Both the position numbers and the translations under genes were made by a program. Of a stretch of 64,000 nt of DNA, positions 53,296 to 62,851 are shown piece by piece. The notes under the pieces were generated by a model. The model made no database searches, was not told the DNA's origin, and saw nothing but the letters and a program-made list of their open reading frames with translations. Source of the DNA: WTFY01 sp965220875 (GTDB taxonomy: Bacteria; Pseudomonadota; Gammaproteobacteria; UBA4575); the NCBI GenBank assembly GCA_965220875.1, contig OZ244849.1, positions 1,364,001 through 1,428,000 of the forward strand. Reading direction: 5' to 3'. The stretch's first letter is position 1. Each line of letters starts with the position of its first letter.

Positions 53296-54285
53296 ATGCA
53301 AACACGCTTTTCTCAACTGAAAGACACCCTGAACCGGTCAGAGTGCCGGGCATTTCTTGTTTCGGGAGATGAGCCCTACCAGCATATGCTTGCGGCAGAC
53401 ATGTACCGGAAACGCTTGTCCGGCGCGGGATTTACGGACAGGAAAATCCTGACGTCCGAACCCGGGTTTGACTGGTCCAGGCTGGATGCCGCAAGACATG
53501 ACATGTCCCTGTTCGGTGAGCGGACTCTCGTGGACCTGCGGATTCCCGGGGGAAAACCCGGGGCAAGTGGCTCAAAAGCGATAGCAGGTTTCCTGCAAGG
53601 CCTGCATCCGGACGTGGCGCTCCTGATCCAGGCGCCCAGACTGGACCGCAGTGCGATGGGTTCTGCGTGGGTGAAGGCAGTGGACAAGGCGGGCGTCATC
53701 GTGCGTGTGTGGCCCCTGAATTACCGGGAAACTGAAAACTGGGTCCGGCAGAAGCTCAGGAAAGAGGGGTTTGCCGCGGGCAATGAAGTCGTTGCACTGA
53801 TCGCACAGCATGTGGAGGGAAATCTGGTTGCAGGCGTGCAGGAACTCGAGAAAATCGTTCTCGTGAGTGATGCGAGAGAGCTGACTCTCGAATCCGTCAG
53901 CAGGGTGTTGACGGATAGCAGCCATTATTCCCTGAAGGAACTCAATGACACGCTTTCGACCAGGGATCATCTGCGATGCATCCGGATCCTGCGTGGACTT
54001 GAAAAGGAAGACGTCCAGCCTCCCCTGGTGCTGTGGGCAATGGCTGAGCGGGTCAGGATGCTGGCCGGGGGTCGAGGCGAGGCAGGAGGCTACCGGAATC
54101 CTGGCGGTTCAGACCGGCTGGCAGGGATTGCCCGTGCCAGCCTGTCCGCATCCATCCATGGCCAGGAGCCTTCATTCCTGTTGAGGCAGTGTGCATGGGT
54201 AGACCAGGTGATCAAGGGTCAGGCTCACGGTAATCCTTGGCGTGAACTGGTACAATTGGGGCTTGCCATACAACTGGCAGGGTAG
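53296..54285 (+). CDS. holA: DNA polymerase III subunit delta
   Basis: HolA is the clamp-loader subunit that opens the beta sliding clamp. The 329-residue protein (E. coli 343) has an N-terminal ATPase-like domain without a functional Walker A (AFLVSGDEPYQHML), the HVEGNLVAGVQELEK motif and a C-terminal collar domain. It starts at ATG 53296. It normally follows lptE; here a reverse gene separates them. Confidence 0.94.
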   Translation: MQTRFSQLKDTLNRSECRAFLVSGDEPYQHMLAADMYRKRLSGAGFTDRKILTSEPGFDWSRLDAARHDMSLFGERTLVDLRIPGGKPGASGSKAIAGFLQGLHPDVALLIQAPRLDRSAMGSAWVKAVDKAGVIVRVWPLNYRETENWVRQKLRKEGFAAGNEVVALIAQHVEGNLVAGVQELEKIVLVSDARELTLESVSRVLTDSSHYSLKELNDTLSTRDHLRCIRILRGLEKEDVQPPLVLWAMAERVRMLAGGRGEAGGYRNPGGSDRLAGIARASLSASIHGQEPSFLLRQCAWVDQVIKGQAHGNPWRELVQLGLAIQLAG

Positions 54286-54333
54286 CTTGACCATTTCCCA
54301 GATGCCTTTGCACGACCTGAAAACATTCCCGGC

Positions 54334-55617
54334 ATGATGAACAAGACTGAAGACCAGAACGGGTCAATGGAGCGTTACATCGCAGAGGTGACCCGCGGCG
54401 CGGCCTCTGCAAAAAGCGAGATAGGCCAGGCTGAAACGGACACCAAGAATCTGGCACTGAAAAGCATTGCCGAACAGATACTTGCTTCAGGCGAACTGCT
54501 CAGGAAAGAGAACTTGCGTGATTTGAAGGAAGGGAAGGAACGTGGTCTGAATGCCGCCTTGCTGGACCGTCTGGAGTTGAACGACAGTCGGATCCAGGCC
54601 ATGGCTGACGGGGTGGAGCAGGTTGCCCGGTTGCCGGACCCGGTCGGGCAGACTACGCCCCTGGAAATGCGCCCGAGCGGTATCAGGGTGGGCAAGATGC
54701 GGGTTGCGATCGGTGTGATACTGATCATATACGAGTCACGTCCCAATGTTACCGCGGATGCGGCGGCCCTGTGTATCAAGTCTGGCAATGCGACCATCCT
54801 GCGTGGTGGCTCGGAAGCGCTTCATTCCAATCGGGCGATCGCTGCATGCATTCATGCTGGCCTTGAGCAGGCGGGCCTTTCCCGGGATGTCGTTCAGATA
54901 ATCAATACCACTGACAGGGATGCCGTCGGGAAGCTGCTGCAAAGCAGGCAGCATATCGACCTGGTGATTCCCCGCGGAGGCAAGGGGCTGATAGAGCGAA
55001 TCAGCCGGGAATCGCAGATCCCGCTGCTCAAGCACCTGGATGGCGTGTGTCACGTCTATGTCCACGAAGACGCAAATACGACCATGGCGGTCGAGATTGC
55101 AGTCAACGCCAAGGCCCAGCGGTTCGGTGTATGCAATGCCATGGAAACCCTGCTGGTGGACCGCGCGATTGCAGAAAGTGTACTGCCTGAGATCAGGCAG
55201 CGCCTGGAACTCAAGGCGGTGGAGCTGCGGGGTTGCCCCGAAACCTGCTCCCTGCTGCCAGGCATCGCACCGGCCACAGAGCAGGACTGGCATGAAGAGT
55301 ACCTGGCACCGGTGCTTGCCTTGCGGATTGTCGAGGACATATCCCAGGCCGTGGAACACATCCGGACCTATGGTTCCCACCATACGGATGCCATCGTCAC
55401 AGACAATGACACCGCTGCACAGCAGTTTTTGCGTTGCGTAGACTCAAGCTCAGTCATGGTGAATGCTTCCACACGATTTGCAGACGGATTCGAATATGGA
55501 CTGGGAGCAGAGATAGGCATCAGCACGGACAAGCTGCATGCAAGGGGACCGGTAGGCCTGGAGGGCCTGACCAGCGAGAAGTTCATCGTGCTGGGCAATG
55601 GAAATATTCGTGAGTAG
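54334..55617 (+). CDS. proA: Glutamate-5-semialdehyde dehydrogenase (gamma-glutamyl phosphate reductase)
   Basis: ProA reduces gamma-glutamyl phosphate to glutamate semialdehyde for proline synthesis. The 427-residue protein (E. coli 417) has the ALDH-superfamily fold with the catalytic cysteine in RFGVCNAMETLLV and the nucleotide region VILIIYESRPNVTADAAALC. Two ATGs (54334 and 54337) can start it. The proB partner is not in the window. Confidence 0.96.
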   Translation: MMNKTEDQNGSMERYIAEVTRGAASAKSEIGQAETDTKNLALKSIAEQILASGELLRKENLRDLKEGKERGLNAALLDRLELNDSRIQAMADGVEQVARLPDPVGQTTPLEMRPSGIRVGKMRVAIGVILIIYESRPNVTADAAALCIKSGNATILRGGSEALHSNRAIAACIHAGLEQAGLSRDVVQIINTTDRDAVGKLLQSRQHIDLVIPRGGKGLIERISRESQIPLLKHLDGVCHVYVHEDANTTMAVEIAVNAKAQRFGVCNAMETLLVDRAIAESVLPEIRQRLELKAVELRGCPETCSLLPGIAPATEQDWHEEYLAPVLALRIVEDISQAVEHIRTYGSHHTDAIVTDNDTAAQQFLRCVDSSSVMVNASTRFADGFEYGLGAEIGISTDKLHARGPVGLEGLTSEKFIVLGNGNIRE

Positions 55618-55700
55618 ATGTGCCTGCCTTGTGTCGCGCAGGCTCTCGGGCCCGAACTTGTTCGGGCGATCCGGCTTTTCTGGCTGGTCGGGATAGAGGT

Positions 55701-56345
55701 GTGTTAGGCATATTTGGCGGTACGTTTGACCCGGTACATTTCGGGCATATCACGCTGGTATCCGCCCTGTTGAAGAAGTTTGATTTTGAGGAAATCCGGT
55801 TTTTGCCCTGCCGGGAGCCTCCGCACAAGCAGGCGACTCATGCGGGTGCGCAGCACCGGCTGCATATGCTGAACCTCATTACGGAATCAACCCCCGGGCT
55901 GGTGGTGGATGATCGGGAGATGAGAAGGTCAGGGCCCTCCTACACGGTGGATACCCTGAGGGAACTCCGCGGGGAAACCGGCACAGAATGCGCGCTGGTG
56001 CTGATCCTGGGGCTGGATGCTTTCTTGCAGTTTTGCACCTGGCATGAATACGATCAAATCCTGTCCATTTGTCATATCATGCTGTTGCGGCGCCCCGGTT
56101 ATGCGCTGGAAGACTCGGGCTGTGAGCGTGAACTGCTGTCACGGCATGGCACGGACGAGATTTCAGCGCTTCATCAGGCGCCTTGCGGGAATATATTTCT
56201 CAGTGCTGAAAAGGAAATCGAGATTTCATCCGAGGCGATACGCCGGTGCATAGCAGGAGGTGGCCAACCCCGGTATCTGCTGCCCGGTACGGTTTGGAAC
56301 TATATCCGCAGTCATGGCCTGTATCGCCAGGCTACCGTTGCCTAG
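55701..56345 (+). CDS. nadD: Nicotinate-nucleotide adenylyltransferase
   Basis: NadD makes deamido-NAD from nicotinate mononucleotide and ATP. GTG 55701 gives MLGIFGGTFDPVHFGH, with GGGA seven bases upstream; an earlier GTG at 55620 adds non-homologous residues. The 214-residue length fits E. coli (213). The (T/H)xGH-type motif FDPVHFGH, GPSYTVDTL and the C-terminal ISSEAIRR are present. The usual followers rsfS and rlmH are not next to it. Confidence 0.95.
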   Translation: MLGIFGGTFDPVHFGHITLVSALLKKFDFEEIRFLPCREPPHKQATHAGAQHRLHMLNLITESTPGLVVDDREMRRSGPSYTVDTLRELRGETGTECALVLILGLDAFLQFCTWHEYDQILSICHIMLLRRPGYALEDSGCERELLSRHGTDEISALHQAPCGNIFLSAEKEIEISSEAIRRCIAGGGQPRYLLPGTVWNYIRSHGLYRQATVA

Positions 56346-56493
56346 CAGGGAGCATCAGGCCGGGTGGCTAACAGGGGTGTCCAGTGCATCGATACATGCA
56401 GGACGTTTCTGCATCTTGAAACCGCGTATCGTTGCCTGTCCATGCCGGGACAGGTGTTTGGCCTGCACAGTATGAGGCAATGGGGACGAAACG

Positions 56494-58005
56494 GTGAGTG
56501 AAGAAATCCTGATCAATGTCACACCCCGGGAAACCCGGGTGGCGATTGTTGAAAACGGCATGCTGCAGGAAGTGCAGATTGAGCGTGTTGGCAAACAGGG
56601 CCTGGTGGGCAATATCTTCAAGGGTTGCGTGAGCAAGGTCATGCCTGGCATGGACGCGGCATTCGTGGACATAGGACTGCCCAAGGCTGCATTCATTCAC
56701 AGTTCCGATGTCGCGTATTTGCCGAAAAGTTCCCGAACCAGGCAGGTCGAATCGAGTGGACAAAGCCCTGACGAGGGGAGCGCACAGCCTCATGGCGAGT
56801 CCATCACGAATTTGCTGCACGAAGGGCAGCAGCTGCTCGTTCAGGTCGTGAAGGACCAGCTGGGCACCAAGGGAGCGCGTCTTACGACCAGTATCACCGT
56901 GCCCTCCCGTTATATGGTGCTGCTGCCTTATTCGAACGATGTCCGGTTGTCTGCACGCATTGAAGACCAGGAGGAAAGGACTCGCCTGACTGAACTTGCC
57001 AAAAGCCTGCTTGACACATCGAATGCCGACTGCGGATGTATTTTGAGAACCGCTGCGGAAGGCGTGGACGAGGATGATCTGAAAAGGGATTTGAAGTTTC
57101 TGTTGAATCTTTGGGAGACGATCGTAGAGAAAGTCATCCGCGTATCCTCGGTGGACCAGGTGTATTCGGATTTGCCCCTGGCCGTCCGGGCATTGCGTGA
57201 CCTGTCTATCGAGGATGTCGGGATTATCAGAATCGATTCGCGGTTCACTTATGAGACCGTGAAGGAATTTTCCCAAAGGCTTGTCCCCGAGATTGCCGAT
57301 CGCATCACGCATTATTCAGGAAACCGTCCCTTGTTTGACCTGTACTCGATAGAAGACGAGCTGCAAAAGTCCCTGCAAAGGAAAGTGACCCTTAAATCAG
57401 GAGGCCACCTCATTTTTGATCAGACTGAGGCGATGACGACCATCGATGTCAACACAGGAGGTTTCGTGGGCCACCGGAACCTTGAAGAGACCATATACAA
57501 GACCAATCTGGAAGCGGCACAGGCCATTGCCCGGCAGCTTCGACTGCGCAATCTGGGTGGCATCATCATCATCGATTTCATAGACATGGAGGACGAGGAA
57601 CACAAGCGTCAGGTCCTGCGTATCTTTGAGAAGTCGCTGGCCAAGGATCGCGCCAGGAGCCAGGTCTGTGAGGTCTCGCCTTTGGGACTGGTTGAGATGA
57701 CGCGCAAGCGCACCCGGGAGAGCCTGCAGCACGTCCTGTGCGAGCCCTGCTTTACATGCGCCGGCCGCGGTTATATCAAGACCGCTGAAACGGTGTGCTT
57801 TGAGCTGTTTCGCGAGATCATGCGCGAAGCGCTCCAGTATGAGACGAATGAACTGCTGGTACTTGCGTCGCAGCCTGTGGTGGACCTGCTGCTGGACCAG
57901 GAGTCCACCAGCCTGGCTGAACTGGAGGATTATATCGGCAAAACGATAAAGCTTCAGGTTGAGTCCCTGTATTCGCAGGAACAGTTTGATGTAGTACCCC
58001 TGTGA
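56494..58005 (+). CDS. rng: Ribonuclease G
   Basis: RNase G processes the 16S rRNA 5' end and degrades some mRNAs. The 503-residue protein (E. coli 489) begins at GTG 56494 and has the S1 domain (about 35-130), with an inserted polar segment near 85-105. The catalytic acidic residues are in TIDVNTGG (near 318) and IIDFIDME (near 361). The zinc-link motif CEPCFTCAGRG is slightly divergent. It lacks the long C-terminal scaffold of RNase E. Its end overlaps yhdP. Confidence 0.94.
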   Translation: MSEEILINVTPRETRVAIVENGMLQEVQIERVGKQGLVGNIFKGCVSKVMPGMDAAFVDIGLPKAAFIHSSDVAYLPKSSRTRQVESSGQSPDEGSAQPHGESITNLLHEGQQLLVQVVKDQLGTKGARLTTSITVPSRYMVLLPYSNDVRLSARIEDQEERTRLTELAKSLLDTSNADCGCILRTAAEGVDEDDLKRDLKFLLNLWETIVEKVIRVSSVDQVYSDLPLAVRALRDLSIEDVGIIRIDSRFTYETVKEFSQRLVPEIADRITHYSGNRPLFDLYSIEDELQKSLQRKVTLKSGGHLIFDQTEAMTTIDVNTGGFVGHRNLEETIYKTNLEAAQAIARQLRLRNLGGIIIIDFIDMEDEEHKRQVLRIFEKSLAKDRARSQVCEVSPLGLVEMTRKRTRESLQHVLCEPCFTCAGRGYIKTAETVCFELFREIMREALQYETNELLVLASQPVVDLLLDQESTSLAELEDYIGKTIKLQVESLYSQEQFDVVPL

Positions 58006-61000
58006 AGGCGAATCTCCCAATATGGCGCAGGCTGCTGTTTGCAAGTGAGTACACGCTTGCAGGCATCCTGGTACTGGCAGCCGCTGCAAGCAGCATCGTC
58101 CGCCTGTATCCGTCCCTTTACCAGGATTATCTTCCGGCCATCCAGAAAAGCATTTCATCCATAGTGGGCAAGCCGGTTCACATCGAGACGATACAGGTCG
58201 AATGGTACGGCTACGATCCACAGGTCACGGTCCATGGCTTGTCCGTCCACACTGACGGTTCAGGCCGGGAGCAGTTGCTGCTTGCAGAAAAGGCGGTGGT
58301 CTCGGTCGACCTGTTCCGAAGCCTGAAAGACGGGGAAATTGCCGTCACGGAACTGCAGCTGGATGGTGGCAATCTCGAAATCCTGCGCACGGACGACCAG
58401 CGAATCGTCATCAACGGTATCGATATCAGCGAAAGGATTTCTGCAAGGACCGGCGTGGATGAAGCCGGTGATTTTCGCGTCAAACTGGCGGATACCTCCA
58501 TCGATTACAAGGATGAAGTGCTGGATCTCGACTTCCGTGCCGAACCCTCGGATGTTGTCTTCGATTTCAATGGGAGCAGATTGAGAATGGCTTCCGATTT
58601 GCATTTGCCGGATACGCAGGGGGTTGCCCTTGCGCTGGCCGCTGACGTGGAAGGCCTGGAACAGGGGCTGGACGGTGTCCGGGGTACACTGTACGCGAAA
58701 GGTGACCGTATCAATATCGGGCTATTGGGGCGATTTTTCCCGAAGTTTTCTGCCGGGGTTCATTCCGGCCATGCGGATTTCGAGATCTGGGGCAACATCA
58801 ATTCCCGGGACGACCGGTCATTCCGGGGAAGCCTGGCTTTGCTTGATCTCGTGTTTCGCAATGCGGGGGATCCGGCCCGGTATTCCGGACATGAAATCAC
58901 GGCGCTGGAAACGGGCTTTCAGCTGAATGGGTCAAATGGCAGCTGGCACCTGGCGCTTGTTGACAGCGATATCAGGACAGCAGAAGGCAAGTGGGCGGGT
59001 GGAAACTATGAAATCAGGTGCGAGGATTTTGAAACCGCACATCTGGAGGTCACGGCGGCCCTGGATTATGTCAACCTGGCCGACATGCTCGAGACCCTGG
59101 AAAATTTCTCGCCGTTTTCCGAGCACCTTCCAGGGTGGATGCGCGACGTGCATCTTGAGGGAGAGATCCGTGACATAAGATTCTCGGCGCTCTGGCAGGA
59201 AGAGCACCTGGCAAAATATGCGTACGAGGCCGCACTGAATGGCCTGGACATGACTGTTCCGGAATACGAATTGGAGGTGTCATCCCTGTCTGGCCGGGTG
59301 ACCGGCAATCACCTGCAGGGCAGCCTTGAAATCGACTCGCCTGCAGTGGAAGTCAAGGCCCGCCAGCTGGCAGAAAACACCTTCCCGAGCCAGCAGATTG
59401 CTGGACTCGTCAAGTGGAAGCTTTCGGGCGAGGGGGTCGTGCTTGCGCTGGAAAGGGTATCGCTGGCGGCCGATGAGGTGCATGCGAACGTGCAAGGCAT
59501 TGTCCAGATTGAGCCTGGCAAATCCTATGCCGATCTTCAGGGCGAAGTGGTGCGGGCCAGTCTTTCGGCCCTGAAGGACTGGTTACCGCACAAAAGGATG
59601 AACCAGAAGCTTGTTCGCTGGTTACGTGAGGCGATCAAGCAGGGGACGTTGAGCCATGCCAGGTTCCTGTTCAACGGTGATGCCGGGCGATTTCCCTTTG
59701 ACGGCCGTTCCGGCAGGTTCGAACTGCAGGCTGAGGTAGAGGAGGGGCTGCTTGAATACCGCAAAAACTGGCCGATGATCCGGGATATCGCTGCAGACGT
59801 GGAGGTCAGCAATGGCCAGTTTCACGTCCATGGCACTGAAGCCCGGGTTCTGGATTCCAGGATTCATGCCTTTACGACTTCGATCGAAGACGTCCGGTTA
59901 CCCCGGTTAACGATCCATGGCAGTGGCAGCGGGCCGGCCAATGACACCCTGGCTTATCTTGAGCAGTCTGCACTGATTCCGCAGGACAGCCAAATTCCCG
60001 GTCATATCTCGGCCGACGGGGAGGTGGGCCTGAATCTGAATATTGCATGGACGCTCACACGAAAGCTGGAAAAGGAAAGGCACGTGGACGGACTGATTGA
60101 GTTCAGGGGTGCTGATCTTGTACTGCGCAAGGCCTCGCTTCCCTTTACTGACGTGCATGGCAAGCTGAAGTTTACCAAACAGGGTGCGGAGGGTACGGGG
60201 GTACGTGCCAAGCTGTTTGGTTCCGAGTTTGATGTCGAAGCGGCACTGCTGGAAAATGGACGCACCCGCGTGCAGCTCGCTGGTGATCTCGACCTGGACA
60301 GCTGGATGGCTGCAAACCAGTCCAGGGCATCTGAATACCTGCACGGGAAGACCCCTGTCTCTGCCACCTTTATCTTGCCGCAATTTGGAAATCTTGGCAG
60401 GGACGAGTCAGTGGAGATCCGTATAGAGAGTGATCTGACGGGTGCGTCCATTACCTTGCCAGAGCCTTTTGCCAAGGAGCAGGATTCATCCTCGACGTTT
60501 GTGATGCATACCCGGCACCAGGACGGAGCCTCTCATCCACTGTCCATCCGTTTTGAAGACAGCATCTACATGCAGGCCCTGCCAGACCCTGCCGGTGCAC
60601 GAATTTCCGCCCTGGAAGTCAGGACCGAAAATGACCGGTTCGAGCTGCCTGACCGGGGGGTGAAGGTTACCGGGAAGTTTGACTTGCTGGACATCACCGA
60701 GTGGCTGGAGATACTTCAGTCCGGTGACGGTCAAAATTCCCTGGGGCTGGATTCGATTGACATCCAGGCCGATGAAATCTCGGCATTTGGTCTTGCCACG
60801 CAAAACGCAAGATTCAGCATGGAGAAGGATACTCGGTTCTGGAACGGAAAAATCCGTTCATTGAACATAAGCGGCGACTTCCAGTACCCGTTGTCGCCGC
60901 AGGCGGACAGCGTTCTCACCGCAAGTTTTGAACATTTCCGATACGACAAGCCTGATGAGGCCCTCAGTTTTTCGGTAGACCCCAGAAACCTTCCGGCACT

Positions 61001-61922
61001 GGACATTGCAGCCGCGAAGTTCGAGATTGGTGATCTTCCCGTTTATAACGTTGCAGTAAAAACCTCTCCGTCTCCGGAGGGGATGGTGGTTGATTCCGTT
61101 TCCGCAGAAGGGAGCAGCTTGCAGATTGCCGCAAGCGGGGCATGGAGGACAGGTCCGGAAGAGGTCCAGACTTCCAAGTTCGACATTGTAATGGTCACGG
61201 AGGATTTGCGTGATTCACTGGTCGGCTTGGGGTTTGAAACGGGAGTCGAAAAGGGGGAAGGGGTTTTGTCTTCCAGCTTTCACTGGGAGGGGGCACCGTA
61301 CCAGTTTTCCCTTGACTCCTTTGCCGGCTCATCCAATATCAGGCTGAAGGACGGAGAGATCGTATCGGTTGAGCCAGGAGCCGGCCGTTTGATTGGTTTG
61401 CTGAATATCAGCGTAATTTCCAGGAGGCTTGCCCTGGACTTTTCGGACTTCTTCTCCGAAGGCTATGCGTTTGATAAGATTCGCGGCAACCTGACCTTCA
61501 GGGAAGGCAATCTGACCACCGAGGACCTGCGCATCAAGGGTCCCTCCGCGAATATAGAAATTGAGGGGCGTACGGGAATTGTGGCCAGGGACTATGATCA
61601 GCGGGTTACCGTTACGCCTCATGTCAGTGGAGGCCTGCCTTGGCTGGGAATTCCAATGGGACCGGCTGGAGTCGGTGGAATCTACATCTTGGGGAAGATT
61701 GCGGAAAAGATAGGAATTCCTGTGGATGAGGCAGTAGACAGGGTGGTCGAGGTGACGTATCACATGACCGGCAGCTGGGACGATCCGAAGATCGAGCCGG
61801 TTGCGGGGAAGGCTGCCGAGACGGAGCCTGCCACACAGGCTTCAAAGGATGACCCCGAGAATGAATCGGGTAATGAACCGGATAATGAACCGGATGATGA
61901 ACCGGATGAAGAGTTTCCGTAG
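58002..61922 (+). CDS. yhdP: YhdP/AsmA-like envelope protein
   Basis: YhdP is a large AsmA-like protein proposed to carry phospholipids between the inner and outer membranes. The 1306-residue protein has one N-terminal transmembrane segment (about residues 16-38) and a long periplasmic part rich in beta structure. It ends in the AsmA_2-type C-terminal region with PHVSGGLPWLGIPMGPAGVG. It starts at GTG 58002 in a GTGA overlap with rng. The extreme C-terminus (about 1265-1306) is acidic and made partly of repeats (EPDNEPDDEPDEE), encoded by tandem 12-base units. Confidence 0.92.
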   Translation: MKANLPIWRRLLFASEYTLAGILVLAAAASSIVRLYPSLYQDYLPAIQKSISSIVGKPVHIETIQVEWYGYDPQVTVHGLSVHTDGSGREQLLLAEKAVVSVDLFRSLKDGEIAVTELQLDGGNLEILRTDDQRIVINGIDISERISARTGVDEAGDFRVKLADTSIDYKDEVLDLDFRAEPSDVVFDFNGSRLRMASDLHLPDTQGVALALAADVEGLEQGLDGVRGTLYAKGDRINIGLLGRFFPKFSAGVHSGHADFEIWGNINSRDDRSFRGSLALLDLVFRNAGDPARYSGHEITALETGFQLNGSNGSWHLALVDSDIRTAEGKWAGGNYEIRCEDFETAHLEVTAALDYVNLADMLETLENFSPFSEHLPGWMRDVHLEGEIRDIRFSALWQEEHLAKYAYEAALNGLDMTVPEYELEVSSLSGRVTGNHLQGSLEIDSPAVEVKARQLAENTFPSQQIAGLVKWKLSGEGVVLALERVSLAADEVHANVQGIVQIEPGKSYADLQGEVVRASLSALKDWLPHKRMNQKLVRWLREAIKQGTLSHARFLFNGDAGRFPFDGRSGRFELQAEVEEGLLEYRKNWPMIRDIAADVEVSNGQFHVHGTEARVLDSRIHAFTTSIEDVRLPRLTIHGSGSGPANDTLAYLEQSALIPQDSQIPGHISADGEVGLNLNIAWTLTRKLEKERHVDGLIEFRGADLVLRKASLPFTDVHGKLKFTKQGAEGTGVRAKLFGSEFDVEAALLENGRTRVQLAGDLDLDSWMAANQSRASEYLHGKTPVSATFILPQFGNLGRDESVEIRIESDLTGASITLPEPFAKEQDSSSTFVMHTRHQDGASHPLSIRFEDSIYMQALPDPAGARISALEVRTENDRFELPDRGVKVTGKFDLLDITEWLEILQSGDGQNSLGLDSIDIQADEISAFGLATQNARFSMEKDTRFWNGKIRSLNISGDFQYPLSPQADSVLTASFEHFRYDKPDEALSFSVDPRNLPALDIAAAKFEIGDLPVYNVAVKTSPSPEGMVVDSVSAEGSSLQIAASGAWRTGPEEVQTSKFDIVMVTEDLRDSLVGLGFETGVEKGEGVLSSSFHWEGAPYQFSLDSFAGSSNIRLKDGEIVSVEPGAGRLIGLLNISVISRRLALDFSDFFSEGYAFDKIRGNLTFREGNLTTEDLRIKGPSANIEIEGRTGIVARDYDQRVTVTPHVSGGLPWLGIPMGPAGVGGIYILGKIAEKIGIPVDEAVDRVVEVTYHMTGSWDDPKIEPVAGKAAETEPATQASKDDPENESGNEPDNEPDDEPDEEFP
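61860..61907 (+). repeat. Tandem 12-bp repeat at the 3' end of yhdP
   Basis: Four in-frame 12-base units lie end to end: 61860-61871 (aatgaatcgggt), 61872-61883 and 61884-61895 (both aatgaaccggat) and 61896-61907 (gatgaaccggat). They encode the N/D-E-P-D tail. Identical middle units make slippage likely, and gain or loss of a unit would keep the reading frame. Confidence 0.85.
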
Positions 61923-62023
61923 ACAGCCTTCAGGGAGTTGGGCCGGATCATCCAGGCAACCCTGTCCTGGTGTGTATCAGACAACTGCCTGAACAGGCAT
62001 CATTCAGGATTTTGGTACTGTAG

Positions 62024-62839
62024 ATGTTCAAAGCTGCCGCGATACAAATGGCCTCCGGCCCCAATGTCGAGGCTAACCTGCATGAGACGGGACGTTTGAT
62101 CAAGCAAGCTGTAAAGGCCGGTGCCGACCTGGTTGTCTTGCCTGAAAACTTTGCCATCATGGGGCTGCGCGAGCAGGACAAGGTGGCTGTCCGTGAACCG
62201 CAAGGCGAAGGGGTCATCCAGAACTTTCTCGCCCAGCAGTCCAGGCTTCACAAAATATGGATTGTGGGGGGGACGGTGCCAGTTGAATGTCCGGACCCGC
62301 AGAAAATCTTTGCCGCCTGCCTGGTGTATGATGACCAGGGAGCCTGCGTTGCACGCTACGACAAGATTCATCTGTTTGACGTGAACCTTGTGGATGCGGA
62401 TGAAAGCTATATTGAGTCCGAAACGATTGAATTCGGAGAGACGGGGATCCGGGTTGTGGATTCGCCGTTCGGCAAGATTGGACTGGCAGTCTGCTATGAC
62501 CTTCGTTTTCCCGAATTCTTCAGAAACATGCTCGATATGGGTGTCCAGATCACGGTTCTGCCGGCAGCCTTCACGGCCGTAACAGGTCAGGCGCACTGGG
62601 AGAGCCTGATTCGGGCGCGGGCAATCGAAAATGTCATGTATGTGATAGCATCTGCTCAGGGAGGTTACCACATCAATGGGCGTGCCACGTACGGAGACAG
62701 CATGGTTGTAGACCCCTGGGGCAGGGTGCTGGACCGTGTCAGGCACGGTGCGGGCATGGCACTGGGTGAAATTGACCTGGATTACCTGGAGTCCCTTCGA
62801 AAAACCTTTCCCTGTATACACCATCGCCGACTGAAATGA
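62024..62839 (+). CDS. Nitrilase-family amidohydrolase (deaminated glutathione amidase type)
   Basis: The 271-residue carbon-nitrogen hydrolase has the Glu-Lys-Cys triad: Glu in VVLPENFAIMG (about 42), Lys in RYDKIHLFDV and Cys in GLAVCYDLRFPEFFR. The Nit1/YbeM-type sequence and its place between yhdP and tldD match the conserved rng-yhdP-nit-tldD order. It likely repairs deaminated glutathione, though close relatives hydrolyse omega-amides. Confidence 0.9.
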   Translation: MFKAAAIQMASGPNVEANLHETGRLIKQAVKAGADLVVLPENFAIMGLREQDKVAVREPQGEGVIQNFLAQQSRLHKIWIVGGTVPVECPDPQKIFAACLVYDDQGACVARYDKIHLFDVNLVDADESYIESETIEFGETGIRVVDSPFGKIGLAVCYDLRFPEFFRNMLDMGVQITVLPAAFTAVTGQAHWESLIRARAIENVMYVIASAQGGYHINGRATYGDSMVVDPWGRVLDRVRHGAGMALGEIDLDYLESLRKTFPCIHHRRLK

Positions 62840-62851
62840 GGTGTGAGCAAA

